This document shows positions 27,215 through 36,673 of a stretch of 64,000 nucleotides of DNA, in pieces. The position numbers were made by a program, and so were the translations under genes. Origin of the DNA: Lacrimispora indolis DSM 755. Lineage in GTDB: Bacteria > Bacillota > Clostridia > Lachnospirales > Lachnospiraceae. The notes below the pieces were generated by a model. The model saw only the letters and a list, made by a program, of their open reading frames with translations, searched no databases and had not been told where the DNA came from. Location of the stretch: NCBI RefSeq assembly GCF_000526995.1, contig NZ_AZUI01000001.1:2542001-2606000 (forward strand), read 5' to 3'. Every line of letters starts with the position of its first letter. The first letter of the stretch is position 1.

Positions 27215-27757
27215 ATGTCAAATGAAGAACTGCTTCACATACTGAAAAAACGGTTTGAGGAAAACATGAACCGTCATAAAGATCTTAAGTGGGAAAACGT
27301 GCAGGAAAGACTGGAGGGGAATGTTAAAAAGCTCTGGTCGCTGAATGAGATGGAAAGAACCGGCGGGGAACCGGATGTGATTGCCTTAGATGAGGCAGCA
27401 GGTGAATACATTTTTTGTGACTGTTCAGATGAAAGCCCCAAAGGCCGCAGAAGCATCTGCTATGACCGGGAAGGACAGGAGGAGAGGGAGCGGAAAGGGG
27501 TGTACCCGGAAGGCAGTGCCGTGGGTATGGCGGCTGATATGGGGATTGAACTGTTAACAGAAGAACAATACAGGGAGCTGCAGAAGCTTGGGAATTTTGA
27601 CAGGAAGACATCCAGCTGGGTGAAGACGCCTTCTGATATCAGAAAGCTGGGCGGCGCCGTCTTTGCCGACTTCCGCTACGGTCATGTTTTCCTGTACCAC
27701 AATGGCGCGTCCAGCTTTTACAGCAGCAGGGCGTTCCGCGGTTTGCTGAGGGTTTGA
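27215..27757 (+). CDS. DUF4256 family protein
   Basis: A 180-residue soluble protein whose layout matches the DUF4256 family as I know it: an N-terminal helical LLHILKKRFEENMNRH, a central SPKGRRSICYDREG and an aromatic C-terminal block (VFADFRYGHVFLYHNGASSF). Its function is unknown. ATG 27215 has AAGGAGG before it, and the gene is 13 bases after helD, so both are likely cotranscribed. Confidence 0.75.
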   Translation: MSNEELLHILKKRFEENMNRHKDLKWENVQERLEGNVKKLWSLNEMERTGGEPDVIALDEAAGEYIFCDCSDESPKGRRSICYDREGQEERERKGVYPEGSAVGMAADMGIELLTEEQYRELQKLGNFDRKTSSWVKTPSDIRKLGGAVFADFRYGHVFLYHNGASSFYSSRAFRGLLRV

Positions 27758-27893
27758 CAGACATGGGTGAAAAGAGGTATCTGGTTTTGCCCCATCAGGA
27801 ACTGATCAGAAAAAACAGTTTCTCATTGCCGAAAAGGCCGGTAAGCTATATAATCATTACTGATCGGCAGTAAATTTTGTGAGGTAGAATATT

Positions 27894-28595
27894 ATGAACC
27901 AAATAATTATGTTGGATATCAATTTTCAGTATGGGAATGAAAACCGGACCATTCATCCGGTTTTATTATTAAGCTCCAGTGAAGTCGTTTTGGTGGATTG
28001 CGGATATCCCGGTTTCCTGCCGTTGTTAGAGACTGAGATGAGATCAAAGGGAATTGATCCAGGCACTTTAACGAAAGTCCTGATCACTCACCATGATGAT
28101 GACCACATGGGAGCCTTATATGAATTAAAGGAAAAATATCCGGATGTGGAGGTTGTGGCAGGCGCTGAGGAAAGCAGGTATATTTCCGGTGAGAGAAAAT
28201 CTCTGCGCTTATTGCAGGCGGAAGAAATGCTGAATGTGCTGCCGGAAGAGCAAAAGTCCTTTGGAATCCAATTCTGTGAATCTTTAAGAAAGGTCAGGCC
28301 CGTTCCAGTGGATCGGACGGTCAAGGACGGAGATCATTTTGACTGGGCCGGAGGCTGTGAGATTCTGGATACTTCAGGCCATATGCCGGGTCATATTTCC
28401 TTATATTTAAAAGAGAGCCATTCCGTTATTACAGGAGACGCCGCAGTCTTGAATGACGGCCGGCTGGTTATCGCAAACCCTCAGTATACCCTGGACCTAC
28501 ATAAGGCCAAGGCTTCTCTTAAAAGGCTCATATCCCTGGACGCGGACCGTTATTATTGTTATCATGGAGGGATATTTGAAGGCCGGAAAAAGTGA
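27894..28595 (+). CDS. metallo-beta-lactamase-fold hydrolase
   Basis: A 233-residue MBL-fold protein. The metal motif is THHDDDHMGA, an H-x-D-x-D-H form instead of H-x-H-x-D-H, as in a known MBL subgroup. Further ligands are in DTSGHMPGHISL (His), ITGDA (Asp) and YYCYHGG (His). It probably hydrolyses a lactone, thioester or phosphoester; the substrate is unknown. GAGGT precedes the ATG. A very strong terminator follows. Confidence 0.85.
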   Translation: MNQIIMLDINFQYGNENRTIHPVLLLSSSEVVLVDCGYPGFLPLLETEMRSKGIDPGTLTKVLITHHDDDHMGALYELKEKYPDVEVVAGAEESRYISGERKSLRLLQAEEMLNVLPEEQKSFGIQFCESLRKVRPVPVDRTVKDGDHFDWAGGCEILDTSGHMPGHISLYLKESHSVITGDAAVLNDGRLVIANPQYTLDLHKAKASLKRLISLDADRYYCYHGGIFEGRKK

Positions 28596-28604
28596 TCTAA
28601 GCAG

Positions 28605-28657
28605 GAGGCTGTGTTTATTTACAGGTGATCATCACCAATAAACACAGCCTCTTTTTT
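28605..28657 (+). terminator. strong intrinsic terminator
   Basis: A perfect 15-base stem, GAGGCTGTGTTTATT (28605-28619) with its complement ending at 28651, then six T. It ends the MBL gene. Confidence 0.9.
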
Positions 28658-28842
28658 GTGTGAAAATAGGAAGTACAGGCCTTGTTATAAAATTAACAGG
28701 AACTGTTCCCTGCAATATGCTGCAAATGAGTATGTGTTGAAAAATGTCGAATTTTGTGGTAAATTATAGGAAATTAAGAAAGTATGACAGGATATTTAAC
28801 TGAATCAAATGAGTGGCGAAGCGGATTGGGAATATCCGCGTG

Positions 28843-28993
28843 ACCATGAAAAGAATCTGGAAATAGTGGGGCATCAGAAGCAGCTTTGCCGACAAGTTGT
28901 ATATCCGAAGCAACTGTCAGAACAATACTAAGAAGTGTGTATCGCAAACTTGGTATTCATTCAAAAACTGAGCTGGATACAAAGGAATTCTGA
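28843..28993 (+). pseudogene. remnant of a LuxR-type response regulator
   Basis: In one frame ending in TGA at 28991-28993 the sequence reads ISEATVRTILRSVYRKLG, then IHSKTEL. This is the recognition helix and following helix of a LuxR/NarL DNA-binding domain. Upstream the frame is soon closed by stops and there is no start or receiver domain. It is a leftover C-terminal fragment in an otherwise empty stretch (28658-29037). Confidence 0.6.
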
Positions 28994-29037
28994 CAGAAAA
29001 CTTTAATATACTGCATAATGGAGTATGAGGGAAAAAG

Positions 29038-29077
29038 TAATCTGCTGTATTCTTGATCATAGCAGATTATTTTTTTA
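29038..29077 (+). terminator. intrinsic terminator
   Basis: TAATCTGCT pairs with AGCAGATTA around a 14-base loop, followed by seven T. It may end the former LuxR gene or attenuate the GGDEF-EAL gene, whose start is 57 bases further on. Confidence 0.75.
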
Positions 29078-29133
29078 TTCATAGAAAAGAATGCTGGTTA
29101 CGGAAAAATGGACCGGCACTGAGGGGGGCTGTG

Positions 29134-31677
29134 ATGAGAAATAAATATTCCAGATATATAGCCGTACAGACGGTAATTATGCTCACGATTTTCATGACGA
29201 TTGTTTTTGTTCTCCTGCGTTCCCAGCAGGCGGAAAGCAATTATCTTCTTTCAAGCATCGGACAATCCGTGTCCTACTCTGTGCAGCAGCATATTGCCAT
29301 AACGGAAGGCGTATTAACCTCCCTGGCTTATAATTATGAAATTGATGACCATATTGATAAGCGCAAGTTCGATATTCTGGCAGCCAGATATATGGAGGAT
29401 AACCCGGACATCCTCTACATCCAGCATAAGGATAAAGCTACGGTCACAGATATGGTCTATCCTGATGTGTATGATTACACCCTGGGTGCTTCCCTTAGGG
29501 GGCGCCCGGAGGTGGAGGAAGCCCTTGAAAAAGCTATCAAAAACAGGACCACAACAGTCAACGATCCCTTTATTTTAAAGGATACCAAGGATCTGCTGGG
29601 GCTGGTAATACGGTATCCCCTTTATAAAGACAATGAGTTTAATGGATTTTTTATTGTGGTTTTTAACTTTAATACATATATGGATAAGGTGATCAAAGAG
29701 GCGATGCCGGATTCCTATCACATCAGCATTTTTAACCACAAGGGAGGGCTTATCTGGGGAGCTTCACCATGGAAGGACAGGGATTCCTATATCATCCGTA
29801 TCCCGGTCATGGATACCTACTGGACCATGAAGCTGTCAAAGGAAGAAAGCAGCGTCAATGCCAACGGAGCGCTCATTGGCTTTATTTCCCTGCTGGTCCT
29901 GTTTCTTATGGGAATTCTCATTTATATGCAGATGGGACTTTTCAAAAAGGATGAAAACCTCCAGCATCTTGCAAGCCTGCACAAAGAACTGGAAAGGCTG
30001 AAGGAAAGCTACACCCTGGCTCTTGACAGTGCCAATGACGCGCTATGGGAGTGGAACCTCATAACCGATGAGATCATCACTTCCGACAAGTGGATCGACA
30101 TCACCGGAAATGCATTAGAAGGCCATGGACTCGGTGCGGTCATACAGAAGGAGACCATCCATCAGGAGGATTATCAGGCAGTGCTGGATGCCTTTGATTC
30201 CTGCTTAAGAGGAGAGACCAGAGAGTTTCACCGGGAATACCGCATCAGGAGCAAGGATGGCACTTACACCTGGGTTTTAAACAAGGGAAAGGTCTATTTT
30301 GACGGGGAAGGCATTCCCAGCAAGGTGGCAGGGGCAGTGTCCAACATTGAAGAACGGAAACAAAGAGAATCAAAGATGGAATACATGGCATTTTATGATA
30401 TGCTGACAGGACTTCCCAATAAGATGCAGTTTATGAGCACCCTTGAGGAAACCTTAGAAAGCATAGAGGAAACCATGTGCAGGGATTCTATCCTGATGAT
30501 CGACCTGGATAATTTCAAGATCCACAATGACTTGCTTGGGCTGGATTTCTGTGATCGGCTGCTTAACCAGGTGGGCGGCCGGCTGTCCCAGATCTTAGGC
30601 CAGGAAAATACGGTGGCAAGATTTGGCGGAGATGAGTTTTTAATTCTTATCAGGGACCACAAGGATATCAGAGCTGTGGAAAGGCTCTGCCAGAACATTC
30701 TCTCTATCTTTGACGCTCCGTTTGTCCTGATGGATAAGTCCGTTTATTTATCTGTCAGCATAGGTGTTGTCCATTGTCTGGAAGCCGGGCAGACGGCAAA
30801 TGATGTGCTGCGGAATGCGGATACGGCTCTTAACAAGGCAAAGGAAAGCGGAAAAAACCAGTATTGCATCTATGACGCACAGATGCATGATGAGATCATC
30901 AGAAAATCCAATGTGGAGGGATGCATCAGAGAAGCTCTGGCAAAGGATGAACTTCTCATTTACTATCAGCCCCAGCAGGATTTATTGAGGAATGAAATAA
31001 GAGGAGTGGAGGCCCTGGCAAGGCTGTATTCGGAAGAAATGGGAATGATTCCGCCTCTTGAGTTCATATCTGTGGCTGAATACACGGGACTGATCATTCC
31101 TCTAGGCAACTGGATATTAAAAAATGCGTGTATGCAGGGAAAGGCCTGGATTGACAGCGGCTGTAAATTTGGAAAGCTGTCCGTTAATATCTCCGTACAT
31201 CAGCTGCGCAATGAGAATTTCTATGATCTGGTAAAAGAGGTTCTCAATGAAACCCAGTTCCCCGTAAGCCAGCTGGAGCTTGAAATTACGGAAAGCGTCC
31301 TTTTGGAATTTTCCCAGAACAATATTGAGATTCTTAAAAAATTAAGATCACTTGGTGTCAGCATTGCCCTGGATGATTTTGGTACAGGGTATTCTTCTCT
31401 TAACTATTTGACCGTCCTTCCCATTGACATTCTAAAAATTGACAAGTCATTTTTAGGAAAGGCTCTTGAAAGTGAAACAGAGCATCAGGTAATAAAAAGT
31501 ATTACCGAGCTGGCACATGGCTTAAACTTAAAGGTGGTGTCCGAAGGGGTGGAAACGGCAGAGCAAAAGCAGATTCTAAGGGATATGGGCTGTGATTATA
31601 TCCAGGGGTATTATTTTGCTAAGCCGGGAGATGCAGAAACCGTTGAAAAGTGGTTAAAAAAAGGCAGAATTTCCTAA
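29134..31677 (+). CDS. membrane GGDEF-EAL c-di-GMP protein with PAS domain
   Basis: An 847-residue signalling protein. Order: membrane helix (about 10-32), an extracellular Cache-like sensor (about 35-245), a second membrane helix (about 250-272), a PAS domain (about 295-415), GGDEF (RFGGDEF near 497) and EAL (VEALARL near 625, with DDFGTGYSS). Both catalytic motifs are intact, so it could make and break c-di-GMP; which activity wins cannot be told. No RxxD inhibitory site is seen before GGDEF. I chose ATG 29134 with AGGGGGG in front. Confidence 0.88.
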   Translation: MRNKYSRYIAVQTVIMLTIFMTIVFVLLRSQQAESNYLLSSIGQSVSYSVQQHIAITEGVLTSLAYNYEIDDHIDKRKFDILAARYMEDNPDILYIQHKDKATVTDMVYPDVYDYTLGASLRGRPEVEEALEKAIKNRTTTVNDPFILKDTKDLLGLVIRYPLYKDNEFNGFFIVVFNFNTYMDKVIKEAMPDSYHISIFNHKGGLIWGASPWKDRDSYIIRIPVMDTYWTMKLSKEESSVNANGALIGFISLLVLFLMGILIYMQMGLFKKDENLQHLASLHKELERLKESYTLALDSANDALWEWNLITDEIITSDKWIDITGNALEGHGLGAVIQKETIHQEDYQAVLDAFDSCLRGETREFHREYRIRSKDGTYTWVLNKGKVYFDGEGIPSKVAGAVSNIEERKQRESKMEYMAFYDMLTGLPNKMQFMSTLEETLESIEETMCRDSILMIDLDNFKIHNDLLGLDFCDRLLNQVGGRLSQILGQENTVARFGGDEFLILIRDHKDIRAVERLCQNILSIFDAPFVLMDKSVYLSVSIGVVHCLEAGQTANDVLRNADTALNKAKESGKNQYCIYDAQMHDEIIRKSNVEGCIREALAKDELLIYYQPQQDLLRNEIRGVEALARLYSEEMGMIPPLEFISVAEYTGLIIPLGNWILKNACMQGKAWIDSGCKFGKLSVNISVHQLRNENFYDLVKEVLNETQFPVSQLELEITESVLLEFSQNNIEILKKLRSLGVSIALDDFGTGYSSLNYLTVLPIDILKIDKSFLGKALESETEHQVIKSITELAHGLNLKVVSEGVETAEQKQILRDMGCDYIQGYYFAKPGDAETVEKWLKKGRIS

Positions 31678-31745
31678 AGAGCAGGAGAGAAGGTTCAGGC
31701 CAATGGGGCCACTGCAGAAGAAAACTTTTCATGATGATTGATTTA

Positions 31746-31786
31746 TCGGTTGCATTTCCAGGGTTGTTTAACCTGGATGCAGCCGA
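31746..31786 (+). terminator. hairpin after the GGDEF-EAL gene
   Basis: TCGGTTGCAT with TCCAGG pairs with CCTGG and ATGCAGCCGA, giving a long stem with a small bulge. The T-run is short. Confidence 0.55.
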
Positions 31787-31953
31787 TTTCATATAAACAG
31801 ATGATTGTTCCTGCATATTCTGTTCCATTACAGTGCGGACAGGTTAAGAAGAGGAGGATAAGGCAAATAAAACTCCTGTTTTGCGGTAAAATGTGTGGAA
31901 ATGCATAAATTTATTTGACCGTTCAATGAAAATCAGATATATAATTAAAGAGG

Positions 31954-31997
31954 AGGGTGCATCTCCCCTGTAACCGGGTGTCCCTGCCCGGCATCCT
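31954..31997 (+). other. structured RNA leader before the GGDEF gene
   Basis: AGGGTG (31954-31959) can pair with CATCCT (31992-31997), enclosing a CCGGG-CCCGG hairpin (31974-31991). It could be a folded 5' leader. It does not match the c-di-GMP-I riboswitch consensus I know. The stretch 31787-31953 shows nothing else. Confidence 0.3.
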
Positions 31998-32059
31998 GAG
32001 AAAGATTATTTTTGAATTGTTATAAATCATTATCATGCATGGCACCTGGAGGTAAGAAC

Positions 32060-33217
32060 GTGGAGTTTGAAGGCTTTAAGTTTCACATAGATGAAGAAAG
32101 TTTAGATGACATGTATATCAGGGCAGTACAGGATGAATATACAAGAATTGATGAAAGCTGGCTGAAACTGCATTATAAAACCTCCGTTATCCTGGTTGTG
32201 TTTTCCATGCTGGTGGAGATTGTAATGGGAATGTTCCTGATTAATTCAGATATGCTGACAACAACGGTTTATAAGTATTTCATAAAGTTCCTGATCGTTC
32301 CAAGTGTGGTCAATCTCCTATGTATTGCAGGCGAAACGCTGATCATGAAGTCAGAGTATTTTTCACGGAGCCAGAAAATTTATTCCGTTTCCCTTATCTT
32401 TGTGGGGATCGGCTTCGTTCTTTTTACGGTGCACAGCACGTTTACCGCAACCTACTATATTTTTGCCATCGCCATCATGCTGACGGCGATCTATGCGGAT
32501 TATCGTGTAACATGTATTACGGCGCTGACCAGCATTATTTCCATTATCATTTCCGAGCTGTTCATGGAATGGGATGCGGATAAGGTCAGCATTTTTGAAA
32601 ACACCCACCGGATGGGGGATTTTTTGATTTCTATTTTCGTGCTGACCGCCTTTTCCATTGCCTGTATGGCCGTGATCCGGTTTGAGCGGAGGAAAAACAG
32701 TGCGGGCATACAAAAGGAAATTGAGCGGCAGCTCCTGCAGCAGAGCGTCCACATGGATGAAACGACGGGAATATACAACCGGAAGGCATTCCGGAATGAA
32801 TTGAAATATGTGGAAGATACGGCATCGGACCGGAGCTATATTCTTGCAATTGTAGACATTGACAGATTTAAAAGTATCAACGATACCTGGGGACATCATG
32901 TGGGAGACCGCTGCTTAATAGAATTTGCCAGGGTTTTGAAAGAGTTTCGTTCGGATATGACGCCCTTTCGGTATGGGGGTGATGAGTTCTGCTTATTGTT
33001 CCGTGATAAAACCATGGAAGAGGCAGAGTCCATCTGCGGAAAGATTCTGGCAAGGGTGAATCACCTGTTTTTTGAGGACTATCCAAAGCTTAAGCTGACG
33101 GCCAGCTTTGGACTTGCGGCAATATCGGACCAGGTTGATACGGTAAGGCTTTTTATTCATGCGGACCGTGCTCTGTATGAAGCAAAAAAGGTTCGTAATG
33201 CAATCCGTGTTTTTTGA
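32060..33217 (+). CDS. membrane diguanylate cyclase (GGDEF)
   Basis: A 385-residue protein with an N-terminal soluble segment, about five or six membrane helices (residues 45-205), a short coiled coil and a C-terminal GGDEF domain (YGGDEF near 306, with DIDRFKSINDTWGH before it). It should make c-di-GMP from two GTP. No RxxD product-inhibition site precedes the motif. I chose GTG 32060, 6 bases after a GGAGGT site; the ATG at 32039 has none. Confidence 0.85.
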   Translation: MEFEGFKFHIDEESLDDMYIRAVQDEYTRIDESWLKLHYKTSVILVVFSMLVEIVMGMFLINSDMLTTTVYKYFIKFLIVPSVVNLLCIAGETLIMKSEYFSRSQKIYSVSLIFVGIGFVLFTVHSTFTATYYIFAIAIMLTAIYADYRVTCITALTSIISIIISELFMEWDADKVSIFENTHRMGDFLISIFVLTAFSIACMAVIRFERRKNSAGIQKEIERQLLQQSVHMDETTGIYNRKAFRNELKYVEDTASDRSYILAIVDIDRFKSINDTWGHHVGDRCLIEFARVLKEFRSDMTPFRYGGDEFCLLFRDKTMEEAESICGKILARVNHLFFEDYPKLKLTASFGLAAISDQVDTVRLFIHADRALYEAKKVRNAIRVF

Positions 33218-33278
33218 CCGTTTCTGGTTTGAACAGGAATCATTCAGGTACAACAGCTAAAATCAGGAGGTATCAGAA

Positions 33279-33756
33279 ATGAAGGAATATGAAGCTTTAT
33301 TGGATAAAATGAAAATTTTTGAAAAGACCTATGATGTTATGCGGATCGTGGATCCGAACCGTTATCTGTTGTTTTTGCTGATATTGATTATTTCAAAAAA
33401 ATAAATGATACCTACGGCCACTCGGCAGGAGATTCCGTGCTAAAGGATTTGTCAAAGGAGCTGGAGAGCTATATGCGAAAGGGCAAGGATTGGGTGGCCA
33501 GGTTTGGAGGAGAGGAATTTTTCATCTGCCTGACCAATTGTGATCTTGATGCTGCAAAACAGGTGGCAGAAAGGATCAGGAGCGGGATAGAAAAAAAGGA
33601 ATTTACAGCAGAAGATCAGAAGATCAGGCTGACCTGCAGCTTTGGAATACATGCAGTCTGCAAGGATACCAATGCACCACTGTAGACGGCGTGATCAGGC
33701 TTGTAGACAAACATTTATACAAGGCAAAGGATCTTGGAAGAAACAGAATTGAGTAG
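33279..33756 (+). pseudogene. broken GGDEF gene (deletion and frameshifts)
   Basis: It begins with a good AGGAGG site and MKEYEALLDKMKIFEKTYDV...MRIVDPN, the start of a soluble diguanylate cyclase type common in Clostridia. The usual middle part is missing. After a frame change it continues ADIDYFKKINDTYGHSAGD and ARFGGEEFF, then stops at TAG near 33685. The end (VDKHLYKAKDLGRNRIE) is in yet another frame. One internal deletion and at least two frameshifts make it inactive. Confidence 0.8.
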
Positions 33757-33786
33757 CTTCCATTCCATGGTGCCCCTTCGCAGAAT

Positions 33787-35958
33787 TTATTTGTGAATGG
33801 GATTGTGCTGAAGGTATTCATCCAATGTGAGCTTTTCCACTCCCGCCAGAATGGCAATTCCGATTCCATGTGGATCATTAAAACGCCATCCAAGCTGCCT
33901 GTAATAGGACCGGCTGAAGGAACAGCCGGAGCCCTGGCAGACCCCGTAAAGGTCACCTCTTCGGTCGATCACCCGCTGTTTCATCCCTTCCCATGCCCGT
34001 TGAATGGATGAGATGCTTTCCCGGCAAAGCTCTTGGTTTAAAATTCCCAGCCGGATTCCCCTGGAAAGGGCGCAGATGAACATGGAAGTGGATGAGGATT
34101 CTTCATAAGTGGAAGGATCGTCCAGGATCTGATGCCATAAGCCGCTGTCATCCTGTACCTTAAGAATGCCTTCTGCCATTTCAGTGAAAAACTCTGCCAC
34201 TGATTTCTGCTCCGGATGATCCTTTGGAAGGATCAGCAGAAGCTCTGATAAGGCCAGCAGAACCCAGCCGTTTCCGCGGCTCCAGGGGATCTTATTCATT
34301 TTCTTATATTCCAGGTCCACGATGTGGGACATGAGATTCTGCTCAGGCATAAAAAAGTACTGTTTAAACAGAAGTGCCTGGCGGCAGGCTTCCGTTAAGT
34401 ATTCCTCTTTTCCGCTTAACTGGTAGTACCGGCATAAAAACGGGATGCTCATGTACATGTCATCGATCCACATGGTGTTGTCATTTCTGGAGAACACCAG
34501 ATCTTTTTCCCTGCGCTGCCGGTGTTTCATGAAATCAGCGATCACATCCGCCAGGGCGGGAACTTCTTTTATGGGCTTCTGCCGGTTGGCTTCCAGCAGG
34601 AAGGAACCAAAGGAACCACAGTCATCTAACTCGGTCAGCCAGCAAAGCTGGGTATTCACACCCGGGTAGCCAAACACGGACTTGTCGTAGGTGGAATAAT
34701 TGTATATGGCCGCCGTCATCCGGGCGTACTCCTGCACGTATTGAAGCCAGTCGGCACGGCCAAAGTGTTCTCCGGCTTTTAAAAGGCCGTAAAGGGTAAC
34801 TCCGCAGGGATAGGTCCATTTGCCGTATAATTCCTGCTCCGCAAATATCCGGACAAAGGAGTCCGGTAAGTCGGCTTTCCAGCAGCAGGTGCCCTTTGAT
34901 CCGGAGTACACCCGATCCATGCCTGTGAAATGGCTGATGGGGGGAATCTCTTTGTCAAAAAGACCGGTATAGATCCATTCCCCTTCATATCCCTTTACCC
35001 CGGCGCACAGGGGCAGGAGACCGCATTCATCCTGAAATTCAATGGCAAGTCCTGTTTCTTCGCCTGCTTTCTTCTCGCAAAGCAGGATGACCTCATACCA
35101 TCCTCTGGGCAGGAAAACTTCTTTTTCAAATGTCCCTTCCATCCATTCCAGGGCCAGATTTTCATTGATACAGATCTTAAGCGGCGCTCTGGAGCTTCCG
35201 TTTATCAGGACCTTGCCGGAATTTACATGAAAGAAGGTGCTTTTGGCAGCAGCAGTTCCCTGGCTGTCCAGGCCGAAAATCCGGGATAAAGGGCAGGAGG
35301 AAGCTGGCTCCTCATACGTCTGCCTGGGAAACCAGGTAATCCCCTCAAAAGAACCATCAATAAGGGCTGAAACATCTGCTGACTCCCGGCCAATGGGAGC
35401 GCTGTAAACAAAGCCTGCCTGTCCCTTTCTTTCAGACAAAGGCGACGTAAAATGGGAGGGCTGCCATTGGGGCTGTGCATGGCGCAGAGAGAGGCCGAAA
35501 CCGATCTCCGTTTTTTCCGTTTCCAACAGAAAATGGTTAAAGCCCGCCACAAGAGGAATAGAACATGTACTGCAGGATTTTAAGCCTTCCTGAGACGGGG
35601 CAGAGTGAAATACTTTTTCTCCGTTTACCCATAGAACGGCCGGCCCGCAGCACTGAATCTGAAACTGGGAGACGGTTTGACTGTGGCTGTATAAATTTCC
35701 TGCCCCATAGCAGACTTCACCAACGGCAGCCTGGGAAAAACGGCTGTCAAAATCAAACTGATACCAGCCTTTTGTATTACATAGGATGCCGGATGTGAAA
35801 TCCAGCCGGTACTGATAAGGCGCCTGGGGATTTTGACCGATAAAACGGTTGGCCATCAGTGCGATTACTTCACGGTCCCGCTCTCCATATACGTGGAAGG
35901 CGCTTTCTTCCCAGGGGAAGTAACTGCTGCCGCTGGCTTTGGTGCTTTCAAATTTCAT
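33787..35958 (-). CDS. GH88/GH105-type unsaturated glycuronyl hydrolase with large N-terminal region
   Basis: A 723-residue protein. The C-terminal part (about 370-720) is an (alpha/alpha)6 barrel of the GH88/GH105 type, with WIDDMYMSIPFL (candidate catalytic Asp), RGNGWVLLALSELL and GLWHQILDDPSTYEESSST, as in YteR/YesR, which remove unsaturated galacturonic acid from rhamnogalacturonan fragments. The first 360 residues are beta-rich and not part of usual GH105 enzymes (about 370 residues); they may bind sugar. No signal peptide, so it acts in the cytoplasm. AGGAGG precedes the ATG at 35958. It stands alone, with no transporter nearby. Confidence 0.82.
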   Translation of the reverse strand: MKFESTKASGSSYFPWEESAFHVYGERDREVIALMANRFIGQNPQAPYQYRLDFTSGILCNTKGWYQFDFDSRFSQAAVGEVCYGAGNLYSHSQTVSQFQIQCCGPAVLWVNGEKVFHSAPSQEGLKSCSTCSIPLVAGFNHFLLETEKTEIGFGLSLRHAQPQWQPSHFTSPLSERKGQAGFVYSAPIGRESADVSALIDGSFEGITWFPRQTYEEPASSCPLSRIFGLDSQGTAAAKSTFFHVNSGKVLINGSSRAPLKICINENLALEWMEGTFEKEVFLPRGWYEVILLCEKKAGEETGLAIEFQDECGLLPLCAGVKGYEGEWIYTGLFDKEIPPISHFTGMDRVYSGSKGTCCWKADLPDSFVRIFAEQELYGKWTYPCGVTLYGLLKAGEHFGRADWLQYVQEYARMTAAIYNYSTYDKSVFGYPGVNTQLCWLTELDDCGSFGSFLLEANRQKPIKEVPALADVIADFMKHRQRREKDLVFSRNDNTMWIDDMYMSIPFLCRYYQLSGKEEYLTEACRQALLFKQYFFMPEQNLMSHIVDLEYKKMNKIPWSRGNGWVLLALSELLLILPKDHPEQKSVAEFFTEMAEGILKVQDDSGLWHQILDDPSTYEESSSTSMFICALSRGIRLGILNQELCRESISSIQRAWEGMKQRVIDRRGDLYGVCQGSGCSFSRSYYRQLGWRFNDPHGIGIAILAGVEKLTLDEYLQHNPIHK

Positions 35959-36258
35959 AAGGGAGTCCTCCTGTTATAAGAATACATTTGATAAAAGGTC
36001 TCTGATTCTATATTTTATATTATAATGGGTTCCAGTATTATAAATCTCATGCAATTGGGGCCTTTTTTAATAAAATTATACTTTTGGCTACTGCTTTGAA
36101 GCTGGGAGGGAATGGAAAAAAATGTTTTAAAATTATCTTTAACTATTATATAGAAAATGATAGAATAAACATGTTATTCTGGTATGATTAAGTACAGCTA
36201 CCCTTTCATCATGGACTAAGATAAAATACAAAATATGATTATAACAGGAGGAATTTAT

Positions 36259-36621
36259 ATGAAGTTTTGCTGGAGCACTTTAAATGTTAAGAATTTAGAA
36301 GAGTCAATCAGATTTTATGAGGAGATTATCGGCCTGAAGGTAACCAAAAGATTCCCTGCCGGCCCTGGTACTGAAATTGCATTTTTAGGTGACGGGGAAA
36401 CACAAATCGAATTCATATGCAGCGGGGACAGGGAAATCCATGTGGGAGATGATATCAGCTGGGGGTTTGAAGTGGAGTCCCTTGATCAGACCCTTTCCCT
36501 GGCTAAGAAAAAAGGCGCGGCTGTTTTAGGAGAACCGGTGCAGCCCAATCCACACGTAAAGTTTGCCTTTATAAAGGATCCTAATGGCATGAGAGTGCAG
36601 CTTGTGGAGAATCTGGGGTAA
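36259..36621 (+). CDS. VOC-family (glyoxalase-like) protein
   Basis: A 120-residue single VOC domain: NVKNLEESIRFYEEIIGLKV, a TEIAFLGDGETQIEF strand and a C-terminal FIKDPNGMRVQLVE. This is the lactoylglutathione-lyase-like fold. The substrate is unknown. The ATG at 36259 follows AGGAGG. It lies 52 bases before hydE and probably shares its transcript. The 300 bases before it hold only AT-rich promoter DNA for this gene and for the divergent hydrolase gene. Confidence 0.82.
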   Translation: MKFCWSTLNVKNLEESIRFYEEIIGLKVTKRFPAGPGTEIAFLGDGETQIEFICSGDREIHVGDDISWGFEVESLDQTLSLAKKKGAAVLGEPVQPNPHVKFAFIKDPNGMRVQLVENLG

Positions 36622-36673
36622 GGAACGGAAAAGACCGGGCAGCGGCGGAAACTACAGAGCAAGGAGTAAAAAT

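Noticed and set aside
31860..32059. c-di-GMP riboswitch before the GGDEF gene
   Set aside because: The conserved GEMM-I tetraloop and receptor sequences are not present.
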